NCBI GenBank assembly: GCA_013076295.1
Contig: RQOL01000772.1
Location: 1,860,001 to 1,924,000, forward strand
DNA: 64,000 nt
Reading direction: 5' to 3'
Source of the DNA: Sanderia malayensis
Lineage: Eukaryota; Cnidaria; Scyphozoa; Semaeostomeae; Pelagiidae
The position numbers were made by a program, and so were the translations under genes. Below are positions 21,122 through 33,608 of the stretch, piece after piece. Each line of letters starts with the position of its first letter. Positions within the stretch are counted from its first letter, which is position 1. The notes beneath the pieces are model-generated. The model was not told where the DNA came from. It made no database searches and saw only the letters and a list, made by a program, of their open reading frames with translations.

Positions 21122-21787
21122 TTCTTTCTTTCTGCAAACCTCACTTCAACTTCACTTGCCCGTGTTGTTGTTGTGTTCCAGTAGTGAAGACCATAAAGGT
21201 GGGCGGTAGCACTACTTTGTTCGAAATTCCGTGTAAGATTGGCAATGAAAAACGAAACGAAAGTCATCATTTCAAATGATAAACGTCATTTAAAATTCCC
21301 TGCATTTAGAGCTATCAATTATCATACAAATGAATTCTCATAGAGAATAGATTTAAACAACATGGGTTACAAAAAATTAATGCGCGTAATTAAACATAAA
21401 ATAATGCATAAAATAAAAAAAGGTTATATAAACCTTAAAACCACAATATTACACACCTGAAACAAGAAACGTTTGAAATTATAAAGCCACAGATTTCAAA
21501 TTTCAAAACACAATTACGATATTATATCATGCTCGCAATTCCCAATAATTTGGCCTTGTTTTTGAGCTGGAAGACTTCCTTGCTATAGAAATTTCTTCGC
21601 CAAGCAATATTTCTTGTTATTGTAAGCCAAACAATAATCTCAATTGGTTGATTCGACAATTTTACATAAGAATCAGCAATATTTTACATAATATGATGTG
21701 GTATTTCAACAGATCTGATAGTTGGACGTTCAATAGAAAAGATCAAATTAATGTATATTATATTACAAAATGTCAAAATGTCAAGTT

Positions 21788-22804
21788 TCATGTCCGATAT
21801 ATTTCAATAGATGGTCGTCGTTTCGTTCCTGAGTTTATTTTCTGTGCACTTTTGAGCTTCTTTTTCGCTCTATCGAGCTTTGCCCTGCAAGCAGAAGTTG
21901 TCCGTCTGATCAATTCCTTGGCACCACTCTGTCTTCGGCCATCTTGTAACTCAGATAAACATATCCCTTCGGTCTGAACGTCTCTTGTTGGCAATTCAGG
22001 AGAAGGCAGGCTGTTATCCGATGAATCTGAGCTCGATCCACCATATTGGTCCGTGTCTAATGAATATGCTCTCTGTCTTTGCACTCCAGGGCATTCTCTA
22101 TCCAAAAATTCATCGCTACCTCGAAGTAATTCCTGTCGAAATGCGCTGTCTTTTCTCGTCTTTGAATTTTTCTTCTTTCGGGTCAAAGACCTCGTAAGGC
22201 TGTTCGATCGCTTTTCCGTTGATAATTCTGCTTGCGACTCGGACAATTGTTCAGGAAGAAACATATTCAACAAACCATGAAGAGCTTCGGTAACATTTGA
22301 ATCACTTTTAGCTGATGTTTCGACAAAATCGCAAGTAACTTCATCGTGACTGACAGCCTTCGCATAATCTCGTCCTTCTTTCTTCGAAATTCGTCGATTA
22401 TCATCGGACGAATCTGTTTTGTTTGCAATCAACATGATTTTTATCTCAACTCCCGCGCCTTTAACCTCTTTGATTTCATCAACCAGTAATTTTGCAAGTT
22501 TAAACGACTTTTTATCAGTCACCGAGTAAACCACGATAAATGCATTGGCTTTGGATATCGACCATTTCTTCATGGCTGGGAACTCGAAGCTTCCAGACGT
22601 ATCGATTAATAAACAGACGCATGTCGAACCATTATGGTCAATAACATGTTGGAAGTGATCTTCGGTCGTGGCTGTGTGTCTCTCTGTGAATTCATCATTT
22701 GTCAATCTCTTTATTAACGAAGTTTTGCCAACACACGAACTTCCAAGAACCGTAATTCTGTACTCAAAAATATAGTTGCTTTTCCTCGCACTTCGGTTGC
22801 TCAT
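21788..22804 (-). CDS. Intronless Ras-superfamily GTPase, Di-Ras/Rhes-like
   Basis: A single 338-codon frame encodes a small GTPase domain (about residues 12-180) and a long basic, serine-rich tail. Visible motifs are the P loop GSSCVGKTS (21-29), DTSG (68-71), NKTD (128-131) and ETSAK (162-166). DTSGSFEFPAMKKWSISKA, with Ser72 where Ras has Gln61, resembles Di-Ras and the Rhes/RASD group, which have low intrinsic GTPase activity. The tail carries KKKNSKTRKDS and several RRxS-type sites and ends SIEIYRT. There is no CAAX box, so prenylation is not expected. The lack of introns next to intron-rich neighbours suggests origin by retroposition or a fused single-exon ancestor. It acts presumably as a signalling switch; the pathway is unknown. 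Confidence 0.85.
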   Translation of the reverse strand: MSNRSARKSNYIFEYRITVLGSSCVGKTSLIKRLTNDEFTERHTATTEDHFQHVIDHNGSTCVCLLIDTSGSFEFPAMKKWSISKANAFIVVYSVTDKKSFKLAKLLVDEIKEVKGAGVEIKIMLIANKTDSSDDNRRISKKEGRDYAKAVSHDEVTCDFVETSAKSDSNVTEALHGLLNMFLPEQLSESQAELSTEKRSNSLTRSLTRKKKNSKTRKDSAFRQELLRGSDEFLDRECPGVQRQRAYSLDTDQYGGSSSDSSDNSLPSPELPTRDVQTEGICLSELQDGRRQSGAKELIRRTTSACRAKLDRAKKKLKSAQKINSGTKRRPSIEIYRT

Positions 22805-25533
22805 AATTTCAACTGTGTTCTTGCTCGAAATTGTTCACTGTTCGCGAGCAGTGCAGCTTGCCTAACTGTGTCCAGTCTGTTCAGCCAAATAATGGAGATA
22901 TGGCAATCACTGATGAGTGAATGGCGTTTTGTGTGTAATATAATAAGATACTAACCGAGATATGCGTAATTCCAGTTGGGTTTTGAAACAGGATCTGACT
23001 GTTTTAAATCAAAGGCAAGGTTCAACCAAGCATTTAAATACCACCTTGGATTAATAATGGCTAAGACCTAATTGTTTTCAAGATTAGTTAGCTCTTGTGT
23101 TTCCGGACAAGAATCCATAGATACAGCACTGTGTATCATAAGTTTATATACCAAAGGAAACTGATTATATTTTTCTAAAAGGTAATCATTTTGGGAGCGG
23201 TTGTTATGGTGTTTGCTTGTCTATTAATCAATGTTGTCATTAAAATTCTTTGACAATTAAAATTCAAAAACCATTTCTTCTATTTGAATTACATTGACTT
23301 GGTGCCCAAAGGTACGGGAATTACTAATAGTCTATGCAGAGATTAATGAAAAGCTAATATAGATGGGCATCAACTTGATATTATAGCTACAAGCTTTTTG
23401 TGAGAATAATGTTTATAAGAACATCCTGAAGCCCAAAATTGCCAAAAACAATGGAAACTTTAGAAACACAATGGAAAATATCAAAGTTTGGCAAACGTTT
23501 AGGTATGTATTATTATCAATAAAAATTGTTGAAACAAAAAGAAGTTCCAAGCACGTACAGAAAGCACTATTTTCAGTTTCATTTCTCAATGTGTAAATAA
23601 TTGTATTATTTTTACAACCCAAGCATCTTAATTAATTTAAGCAAAACAAATAAGAAATTATACAGCGAGCCAAAATAATTCTAAATCGCAAAAAATACAA
23701 GCAATGATTTTTAGAGTGCCCATGGTATATATGTAGTTATATAGTGAATATTAACATATTTAGATTGCAAAATATTCACAAGTCAATAGCCTGAGGCAGC
23801 GCAGTGAAATATGAAGCAACTTGTGTAAATGAAAACAGTTGAAGCAAATATTAAAGAGGTGATTCATAGGAGATGTTTGTTGCCGTGGGAGCACAGTCAC
23901 TTTCTTCTAAGACCTATTTAGAAAGATAAGAACATTAGCATTAAACTCCTTATTGTGACGTAGTCAAGCTAAACCATATTTAGGTTTGGTTATTTTCAAC
24001 TATTCTCTTAATTGGAAAGGATATACAAAATTTATAGACAGGAATAAGATAAGATATGTTTGGTTTGAAGAAACTTTCAATATCTCGTGTAATCTTTTGG
24101 TAAAATGCAGGAAACCAACGATCGAGAGAAATGCATCTGACATGATAAGAATTTGGAAAATGCCGAACAACAACCAAATTCTTCTGGATTCTTTTTAAAC
24201 ACGATTTATCTTGACTCAAATATGTTGGTGGCAATCGATAATCGTATTGTTGGGTCGAGAAAGCAGCTTTACTATTTTGAAAACGCGTAAATGACTTGAA
24301 AATACCAGACCATACCCTTATTTAATAAAGATTAATTGAATAGATTTACAAATTCATTTTCGAGCTATCATCAATCAGAAATATATATCATTTTCAACAT
24401 TTGGTTTTGTGTGGCTATTAAAGAGCTTTGGTTTCTATTACCAGATAAAGCAATAAGTTATCGGTGACGTTTATCTTCTAAAAGAACACAGGAAGGTGTA
24501 CCAAAAAGATTTAATTTGGCTTAGTAAATTTAATGGGAAACCGCATAATGACGTAAAAACACAAGGCTTCCTTAAAAATATAAAAATATAAGGAAGTTCA
24601 TCAGTACTTTAAAAATATGGATTTAAAAAAGGATGGTAAAAATATAGAAATATAAGGATGTTTTTCAGTACTCAAACTTTCTTAGAAATTTCCCAACTTC
24701 ACTGTATATTAAAACTTCCTTAAGACTTTCTCAGAAGCATTAACATGTTTACGTCACTGTACATGCGCATAGAAGGAACTGCAATGTCATTGTACAAGTA
24801 ACTTTTTTAACATTACATGTTAAACATTTAAACACTACATTTTAAACATAATATGTTTAAAATGTTACAAATAATATTTTATAACATTTTAAACATTATA
24901 TGTTTAGCTTTAAAATGTTATAAATAATATATCATAGCCAAAACATTAAATTTTCGTGCTCGCGTGACAGCTTCCCACTCAAATTGTCAGTATCTAAAGA
25001 CTTCAATTCTGTGCTTAACTCTTTGGCAAACCGAGTATCGCTTTCTTATAAACCACTTTTCATGAAAAAACGTGCAAAACAATTGGGGACACTGTGTCCG
25101 ACTTTGTCTATGTCCAATGAAAAAGAGTTTGAGCCCAGTAAAAGATAGTTTGTGTCCAGTGAAAAAGAAAAGTTGCCGTGACACTTCTGTGCCACCGTAT
25201 TGTCCCCTATTGAAGCATCAGAAAACTCCCTCACAAATAAATATTTTGACTTCGGCAAATTGGGCCAACATTGGCTCAAAACCATGGCAAATATTTTACG
25301 TGACGTCAACATAAAATATTTGTTATTTGTTTTCACCTTTCTTATTTGATATAGTAACATTTTTGTCATCACTTCGGAATTTTGGTCCAACATTATAGCT
25401 CGGTAGTGGGCGCAATTTAATGGGGGTAAAACAAATATAGAGCCATTTCGAAGGAAAACAAAAGCCCACACAGATAAAGCATTCAGAGTAAATATAAAGA
25501 ATACAAATTTTATTTTTATTTACCTCATGGCAC
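22805..25533. other. Intergenic region, AT-rich, with repeat copies
   Basis: About 2.7 kb between the GTPase start and the malate synthase stop. I see no gene. About 24560-24960 is AT-rich simple sequence (tataaaaatataagg; tttaaacattatatgtt). About 25030-25200 carries a repeat element also present in inverted form at 28175-28320. Confidence 0.6.
25030..25200 (+). repeat. Copy of a repeat built on tttgtgtccagtgaaaaaga
   Basis: Tandem words such as 'tttgtgtccagtgaaaaaga' end in a shared terminus of the form 'gtgacactt.tg.gccaccg'. The reverse-complement copy with four regular internal units lies at 28175-28320 inside a malate synthase intron. Confidence 0.7.
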
Positions 25534-28500
25534 TTACAATTTTGCAGATTCCTCAACCAGAACATCATAAGCAGGTAATGTGAGAAATTCTTCCATCGAA
25601 GGGCTGAGTATCAATTTATCAAAAAGGGCAGCTGCTTGACCAAGCTTCTGTTTGTCTTTGCCACCAAGGTTCTTGAGTTCCTCAGCCATGATTTCACGAT
25701 AAATATCAATATCAAACACTCTTCCATCGTTCATTTCAGCTTTGTGTCGAAGCCATTGCCAAATTTGAGCTCGAGATATTTCGGCAGTTGCAGCGTCCTC
25801 CATCAAATTTTTTATTGCAACAGCCCCAACACCCTATCAAGGAATATTCTTATCAGCAAAGAACGAATGACATTTTGTTTGCATAAATTTTTCACAGAAT
25901 GAAATCTCAACATAACATTCACTCGAGCATAATAATAACATAACTAATAGTTGCCAATAACACGTATTTTTTATTAGTTATTCAGGGCAGTGCTCAAACT
26001 TTCTTTGCGACTTAGTGATTTTGGTTTTAAAATATTCTTGGGGCTTTTCAGCAGCAATCAACAATGTTTGAGTTTCTAAACTTGTCAAATTTCTAAAATC
26101 TCAAAAATCCACTACTGAAGTTTCTTAATTCTTTAAAGAGGCGAATACTACTTTCTTATAAAGCACTTCACTTTCTTATAAAGATAATCATAAGCACGTG
26201 GGCCCCTTGAATCGCTTCCACGTAAAATTCAGTCTCAGTCCCAGACTGCTTTAGATAAAATAAATAATTTGCTATTTCTTAACATTTTGTTATATTAGGA
26301 ATACGGGGTTAAATGCATCGCAAGAAATTCTTACCATCAACCAAGAGTTGAGGTATTGCAAAGCAACTGATATATTCAGCCTAACTCCTTCCTCTGAAAT
26401 GAAACCATTCTTAACGTGGGTGGTTATGAGCTGCTCAACAGTGACATTCACATCTGGTCTTTTCCTGAAAAGGAATACATTTTGTAAGTTTTATCAAGAA
26501 AAAGAAATTAAGAAACTCCACGCTAAGACATACCGTCAGTGTCAAAGCATATCTCCGATTTCAGTGGTGTAAATAAATACAGTGAAGCCTTCATTAACGG
26601 ACACCTCTATACAGCGGACACCTCTCTACAACAAACAAAGATGTAGGTGCCAATGGTGTCCGTTATATGCAGGTTCCATTGTACTAAAATTTGAGGGTTT
26701 AATAGAATCTTCATGTGCATAATACAGCAACATTGAAAGATTTGAATAAATACTTATTATAGTTATATTCAGACCATATACGAGCTTATATCAAAGTATT
26801 GACAATATACAAAGGGATGCTTAGCATTGTATTTTCAGGCCTTTATTATTTAAAAAAAGGATCATTCAATTCATTGTTATAAGCATGGAGAACTAACTTT
26901 TCAATTTGATTGTTCTTTCCATTGAGTCCTTTCGTGAAGATGTCTCTGGCAAGTTTGACAAGATCAGGATGGGCGACCCAAGTTCCATCAAATCCATCAA
27001 CAACCTCGCGTTCTTTGTCCTGGGTGACTTGCTCAATGGCAATTCTGTTGATTTCAGGGTCACGTCGACTGGGAATGAATGCAGACATACCACCCATTGC
27101 ACTAGCATTGTGCTTGTGACAGACTTGGACCAATCTGTCTGTATATGCTTTCATGAAAGGCACAGTCATTGATACCTACAATGAAACAGTCAAACAAGGG
27201 ATGATAAAGTTTAAGATCTACCCATTAAGATTATAAACAGTTTACGACATTACTTTAGCAAAGGGAATACACGTCTTTTTATAAGAAACCACTTTATAAG
27301 AAACTTACTGGTAAAATTTGTGCTAAATTACAATAGATTACTTTGTTCTATTGTTTTCCTTAACAATAGAAAACAATAGAACATTTAAGAAACTTTTACT
27401 AGAAGGGCTTGAGCTAGGTTTCTCATAAAATAAAAAACGTGTAGTGTAAGTACTGAGTATGCAAGATTTGACAAAGACATGGTAACATATTGTGTTCGAC
27501 ACATAAATATTCTCTATTTGAAGGTCATAATTTCATAAATTACGTGCATATTTTCTTTACAAATACTATTTGGCAGATGAAAATGAACAGATCAAGATAT
27601 ATTTGAGCCTCGTAACTTAAATATCTAACATGCTAGACTTGAACCAGGGGAGCCCAATATTAAGTATTGGACAGATCTAAGGAACATCTAAACAAAGGCT
27701 GTTTTTCTTGAGTTAAAGATCACGGTGGCAATAATGTCGCAAACTTTGTTTTGAATAATTATTCAGTGAATGTTTATGAACAGATTCATCTTTCTTCGCC
27801 ACCTCCTTTGGTGAAATATTTGGCACGCTTAGGCTTGACCAAAGTGACCGCAACATTTTCGTATGGAAATTTGAAGCCCCAGAATTAATTGTGAATAAAG
27901 GCAAAAACTCTTACCAATTTCCTGTTAGGAAGAAGGGCATCAGCTTTGCTTTGCAGCCTTTTAATTGCACTGAAAATATAATCCCATCGTCCGGCATTCA
28001 TTCCACAAGCATAGTCCCTCAATTCGTAAAGCATTTCTTCCATTTCAACCGCACCCAGCAATGTCTCTACCATGATTGTAGCCCTGATGGTCCCTGTTGT
28101 AAAAATACGATTGACAATGAGTGTGAATTCTACTATGAAGTGGCTGTTCAAGGGGCCAGATGTTGAGTTCGCTATGCAAGGTTATACGGTGGCCCATAAG
28201 TGTCACAGAAACTTTTCTTTTTCACTGGACACAAACTACTTTTCACTGGACACAAACTCTTTTTCGCTGGACACAAACTCTTTTTCGCTGGACACAAAAA
28301 GTGAAAAAGAGTAAATGTAAAGATAGTAAAGTAAAGGTCAGAAAGCCATGTGTTGTAAATCGTACCTTTCTTGACTTTCATATATTCCTCAGAAAACTTG
28401 AAAACTTCATTCCAAAGTCTACACTCGAAGCGACTTTCCATCTTTGGCAGATAAAAGTAGGGTGCAGTGCCGTTGGCAAGTCGGGTAGCGACATTGTGGA

Positions 28501-31500
28501 AGAAATACAGGCCGAAATCAACCAGGCCACCGGACATTGGCTCATTGTCACAAAGAATGTGTTTTTCATCAAGGTGCCAGCCGCGCACTCGAACCAATAG
28601 CATCGCGGTCTGGTCTTTCAGCTTTCTAACCGATCCTGTGTACAATTGGAGAAAATATAGTTAGTGGGGATATTGCATTGACCAATCAGAGCGATGAATG
28701 CTCAATTCGATTCAATTCAATTTAGCTGCGAATTTACCATCTGGATTCTTGAATTGGATAGTTCGCTTATTTGCATCTATGAGGTTGATCTGTCCACCAA
28801 CCACGTTGTTCCATGTTGGTGATTGCGAATCTTCGAAATCAGCCATGAACATGTCAGAGCCACTGTTCAATGCATTGATAACCATCTTCCTGTCTGGTGG
28901 GCCAGTGATTTCCACGTGTCTCTTCTGGAGGTCCAGGGGAATTGGTGCCACGCTCCAGTCACTGCTGTGGTCTGCTATTGGATACTGCAACAAAAGAGAC
29001 AAGAGATCAAAGTCCAGAGACATGGCTGGATAATCCCGATGAAATGATCGAAGAGACGACGACAACTATGCACAGCGGTAACTTAGCTTCGTCGGCGGTT
29101 GGAGAAGTTATACTCACTACATTGCGTCCCTATGCTTTCCTTGTTTTCATCCAGTTCATGGCGATTAACTAGACTCACTACATTGCGTCCCTGTGCCTCG
29201 CTCGTTTTCACCACGCTCGTTTGAGGGACTTATGGACTTTCAGGTCAAAAACTGTCCAAAAATCTCCTCTCCCGACAAATTTTTGTCGGCTCAATCAGAT
29301 TGCAGCATTTGGCTTTTAAACAATGGCTATTGTTCTTTTTGACCAATCACGTTCAACCACAACTTAGGCCATGTAAGATTAGGTTTAACTCGATATTTTA
29401 CGGACCAATCTGGACTGTAAAAAGTGGCGTGGCGTCAATTTTTAATTTAATGGCGGGAAAATGCTGAAGCTGTGAGAAAATTTAAAATGGATATAAACTC
29501 AATAAATTTTCGTGCTTTTCCGAGAAATATTTACAAAAAAGTCCTCACCAATTCTTTGTTTTTGTATATGGGTCTTGCACAAGTTAAGGTAAAAACTGCT
29601 TTTCGTTTGAGAATTACATTTCATCAGGACTTGTTGCATTCGTGATTATGAAAAACAACACGCGTGTATTCACCACCAATTAAGAAAGCAAAAAGCATTT
29701 CATGTATTATTACATATAAAACTAGATACTAATAATCTCATTATCAAGAAAAGTTATTCTATAGTCAAAATTAAAAATTATTTTCTCTAAGTAATTCAAA
29801 GTAAATATTGAATATATCAAAGTTTCTTCTTCCAATTCAGAGTCAGTATAACCAAAAGTAAAGTTAGAAATTATGGTTCATTGAAGCGTGTTAATTTACT
29901 AATAAATACTAGCCCTTCGTCCTTCAGCTGAACATGCATCTGGGATTTAATCTGTGAATGTAACAATGAAAATAATTACTTTTCATTGTAACCCAAAAAA
30001 TGAATTTGTCGGTTCGTCAAAGGCCTAGACATGTTTATCAAATCAAACATGAAATCAAGTTAAACAACCGCTGGTAATTTGCAAAATCCAACAAGAACTA
30101 AATTGGAAACTAAAAATGAAAATTACCTGCTTCTATACTCCCAATTAAAAAATCTTGGATATGCAACCATTTGCATCTTTTGTTTAAAATAAAATGAAAA
30201 CTTGTTCAGCTCAGAGGCGGCAACACAAAATATTGAAATTTTTGAGTCCTCCCGGCACTTTCCAAGTTTTAATCTTGTAGCATTACATGAGAGCGAGGCT
30301 TTAATTTTTTGGACAGTTTTTGAACAGTAAGTCCATAAGTCCCTTGTGTTGAGCGAGTTGCGAGCGAAGCACAGGGACGCAATGTAATGAGTCTAGCGAT
30401 TAACTAGACTTGTTGCACGAGTCTCGATTGAGTGCAAGCACAACGAGACTCGTTTTCTAACAGTAAAAAAAGTGGGCAAATTTCGAAACTTCGTTCCGAC
30501 AGATTCTGGTCTGTAAAATACCTTAACAAAGAAATTTGTCGCCGACCGGGCAGAGCGGCGCGCTGTTTTTGTTTTAATGTTGTACTTTTTGCAGCAAATC
30601 ATTGGAATAAAAACATGAACACACAATGGTTATTTAAATCCACAGAGGCGTATTCATATTATTCTTGGTAAGTTTATTGTCTTATTTTGTGCATGCAGTA
30701 ATGACTCAAAATCATTACTAAAAACAGGCCATTGCGAAAACAATAATGTCATGCTCATGTCGAGCTCAATATTTTGCACAAATTGTTCTACAATCAAAGA
30801 TAAATTAGAAAAGTGTAAGTTTCAATGAGTACAATTACAAGCTTGTGCAAGTTTTAAAAATGTCAAGCACAGTTTTATTTTGCTTTCAAATTCTTGTCAC
30901 CGAGAGGAGTGAAAACAACAAAATTAGATATTTTTTGTTTATTATGTTTTTGAACCTTTTTAGGTCAATTTGCATTCAAATGAGTGAAACAAAGACCAAG
31001 TGGAAACAAGTTAGTTAAATTTTGGACAGTATTTACTATTTACTTACAACAAAGACTTTAATTTAGTTTAATAAGAAGAGAAACAATAAAACCGATTTTT
31101 CGCAAAGTCCTTCCAGTGAAGTTGTACTTGTATTTACTTGTGGCATAGCTTTAGATCGTGTAATTTGGTAGAACTTTTATCAAAATTGCAACTTGATTAC
31201 GTGATTACGTTCACTTACGTTGTTTATTTATTACACAGCCTCTTTTTATTCAACTTTTTGTAACATAAATATTCAAAGTTACAAAATTGTAGCGGTCGCT
31301 TTGTTTCAATATTTCGAAAATTCCCGGCTTTTAATTCTCAGTGATGAAACTGTGGAAAATCCAGAATTCAGAACAAAATAAAAATTTGCAATGTTGACCA
31401 ATCAGAATGCCGGTTATCAAATCCCTGCAATTTGATTGGCTCCGCCAACTTCTTGGCGGAGCAGCCCACTTTTTTAACTGTTAGTAAATAAGTCCCTGTA

Positions 31501-32339
31501 CGGAGTTGTCCAACGAACGTATCACAGGGACGCAATGCAGTGAGTCTAGCGATTAACATTGTTCAAGCGAAGAAACGAGCAAAAGCACAGGGAAATGAAG
31601 TAGTGAGTATATGGCGAAGTTAGAACGTAACGTGGTGGAACATGGTAAACTTTGCGTAGCCTCTTTTCAGCGGAAATAGTTCAGCAGCGCGGTGAATGTT
31701 GCCTCAATCTTGTCCGCATGGGACCCGTACCTACCATGTATTGGCACGCGCTTTCACACTTTCAAGCGGGTGCACCAGCCAACCACGCTCATACCTAACA
31801 ATACTATTACCATATAGGTGTCAAATACAAGCTAACAATTATAATTAAACAACGACCCACATAACATACACAGAGGTTCCAGTCACTAAGGGTAATTGAT
31901 TGAAAAGACAAAAGCTATGAAGGGTAGACAAGTCAGTAAGTCTCGAAAAATATACCAAATAATTGAAAGTTGAAATGAGTAGAATATATCATACCGTGAT
32001 TGGGTGTCCCGCGTCAATTCTCTTCTGCAAATGAAGTCTCGCCTTCATCAACTCTTTTCTTGTGCCATTGAACTTGCGATGAAGTGCAGCCAAGAAATCA
32101 ATCGCTTCGTATGATAATACTTTTTCAAAGCCATCAGAGAGCTTGCCAAGAACGACAGTTCCTGAAATATGTACAGAAAAGTGTGCATTACATTCGTTGT
32201 AGCGAAAGTGAAGGTGATATTAAAAGGGTTAGTGATGATTATTATTATGATATGGAGGGTTTAAGAGCGGATTTATTTGACATTGACAGAAAACGGAAAA
32301 TAAAGAAGAAATGATAAGCATACCTTGAGAAAATGCCAT
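25534..32339 (-). CDS. Malate synthase, peroxisomal (PTS1)
   Basis: Eight exons on the minus strand (32339-32324, 32161-31995, 28984-28741, 28635-28366, 28093-27915, 27175-26898, 26464-26335, 25833-25534) sum to exactly 528 codons, that is 527 residues, close to the usual 533 of the A-type enzyme. It condenses glyoxylate with acetyl-CoA to malate. Recognisable blocks: [66 protein letters not shown], the signature region as [29 protein letters not shown], and [17 protein letters not shown] carrying the catalytic Asp. The signature has Tyr where most enzymes have His (RDY for RDH). The protein ends ESAKL, a type-1 peroxisomal signal. The first exon encodes only MAFSQ plus one base. Intron 2 is 3.0 kb and full of inverted repeats. 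Transcription diverges from isocitrate lyase. Confidence 0.97.
26580..26681. mobile_element. MITE (TA-flanked, 102 bp) in malate synthase intron
   Basis: The element begins CAGTGAAGCC and ends GGTTCCATTG, inverted ends with a few mismatches, flanked by TA on both sides (26578-26579 and 26682-26683). Internal words such as ggacacctct and 'ggtgtccgttatatgc' are also inverted relative to each other. The layout is that of a non-autonomous mariner/pogo-type element with TA target duplication. Confidence 0.7.
28175..28320 (-). repeat. Inverted copy of the tttgtgtccag repeat
   Basis: Four near-perfect tandem units of about 20 bp (ctttttcgctggacacaaa type) follow a terminus 'cggtggcccataagtgtcac'. 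It is the reverse complement of the element at 25030-25200. It lies in the intron between two malate synthase exons. Confidence 0.85.
29100..31560. mobile_element. Nested inverted repeats in malate synthase intron 2
   Basis: A roughly 100-bp block occurs at 29161-29261 and again, inverted, at about 30304-30410. Both carry 'acagggacgcaatgtagtga'-like and tggacagtttttga words next to 'gtctagcgattaactagact'. A third, partial copy is at 31488-31557 in the orientation of the second, and a short fragment is at 29109-29140. Additional inverted words ('ctaacagt.aaaaaagtggg') pair 30457-30478 with 31464-31484. No transposase frame is evident, so these are probably non-autonomous elements inserted into one another. 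Confidence 0.7.
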
Positions 32340-33608
32340 TTTGTTGTTTTCAATGAGTCGCCAACTTATCTCCTGTTCCAAAAACAAGTTCACAATGAAA
32401 AGCCGTTTGGTGCAATTTCGAACAAAGGTTAAAAGCCCCCAATGACCCAGGACCCTTTGTGAATTAAATTAAATAATCAATGACAACAAAAACTTCAAAA
32501 AATAATATCATTGCCAGAAGAAAGCGATTGAGTTGAACTTTGGACTTCAATAATAACGTAAAGATTGAAGCTGCACCCCGCCCACCAAGGCCCAGCCATT
32601 TGTAAAGCTTCCTTCACTATATACATGTAAACAAAGTAATTTTATTCGCTTTAGTTTCACAAAAAAATGAACAATAAACTCGTAAGATCTGCAAATTGGT
32701 CAAAAATACTCAAATAAAATAACCAAGAAGGAAAAAATAGCTGAGATGAAGGGTTCAAGGTTGTTGCTAGTCTTGGTTCACGCCCCCAAATGTCTATGTC
32801 AGACCTTCCTAGCAGGTCTAGAAAACAACTTTGGGAAAGTTTTTTTCAAGCATGGCCGTTTAAAGGTAATTTAGAAGCAAATAAAATGCTAAAATGATGG
32901 GTTTCTGCAATATTTCATTCATAAAAATCATATAACTTGCATTGGAAGCCAATGTATGGGATTTTTCGAGAAACTTCATTGCGAGCGAAATTTCATTGCA
33001 GAAAATTGCCAGCGTGGCGTATACAAAAGCACATTTCAGACTTTGCCCTAGCCAGACGAACCGAACTCAACAAAAACAACAAAGAAATTCACGGGAAATC
33101 TACGGGAAAAGCCTCAATTGAAACAAAAACTACGGGCAGAGTTTGGCATTAACTCGTGGCTTTGTGCTATAGATATCGCTGAGAATTAAATGTAACTCTA
33201 AACGATACAATGTAAAAAAACATTATCCTACCTAAAGAGTTAGAGCAAGACCACAGCCACCAACTCGCAACAGCGCAACTTGCCAGTAGAAATGAAGTTG
33301 TTCGTGGGGAATTTTCCCATTCAATGATTTAATCAGATGTTTTTTTACAAGAGAGGCCACGCATTTCCGGTACAAAGTCCACGTGCTTTGCAAATTGCTC
33401 AAAAAGCCATGGGGATACAATCAAAGGCACGTTTTATTTCAATCTCTTTCTTTCTTTGCATTGCCTACCTGCGTGAGTACACGTATTGCCTTGGGGTGTG
33501 GATAACTGGAATTTTCCACGCAAATTTGTACAACGACATCTGCTCAATTTATTTCTTTATTTACTTCAAGCTCTCAGCCTGTCTAGTAGAGAACACATAT
33601 AATTCAAA
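32340..33608. promoter_or_regulatory. Divergent promoter region of malate synthase and isocitrate lyase
   Basis: The start codons of the two glyoxylate-cycle genes face away from each other across 1269 bp. No other convincing gene lies between them; a 71-codon frame at 32937-33152 is composition-driven. Shared control of both enzymes through this interval is inference from the arrangement. Confidence 0.6.

Noticed and set aside
28172..28645. 157-codon minus-strand frame
   Set aside because: The first part is a true malate synthase exon (28635-28366); the remainder reads through intron and a repeat.
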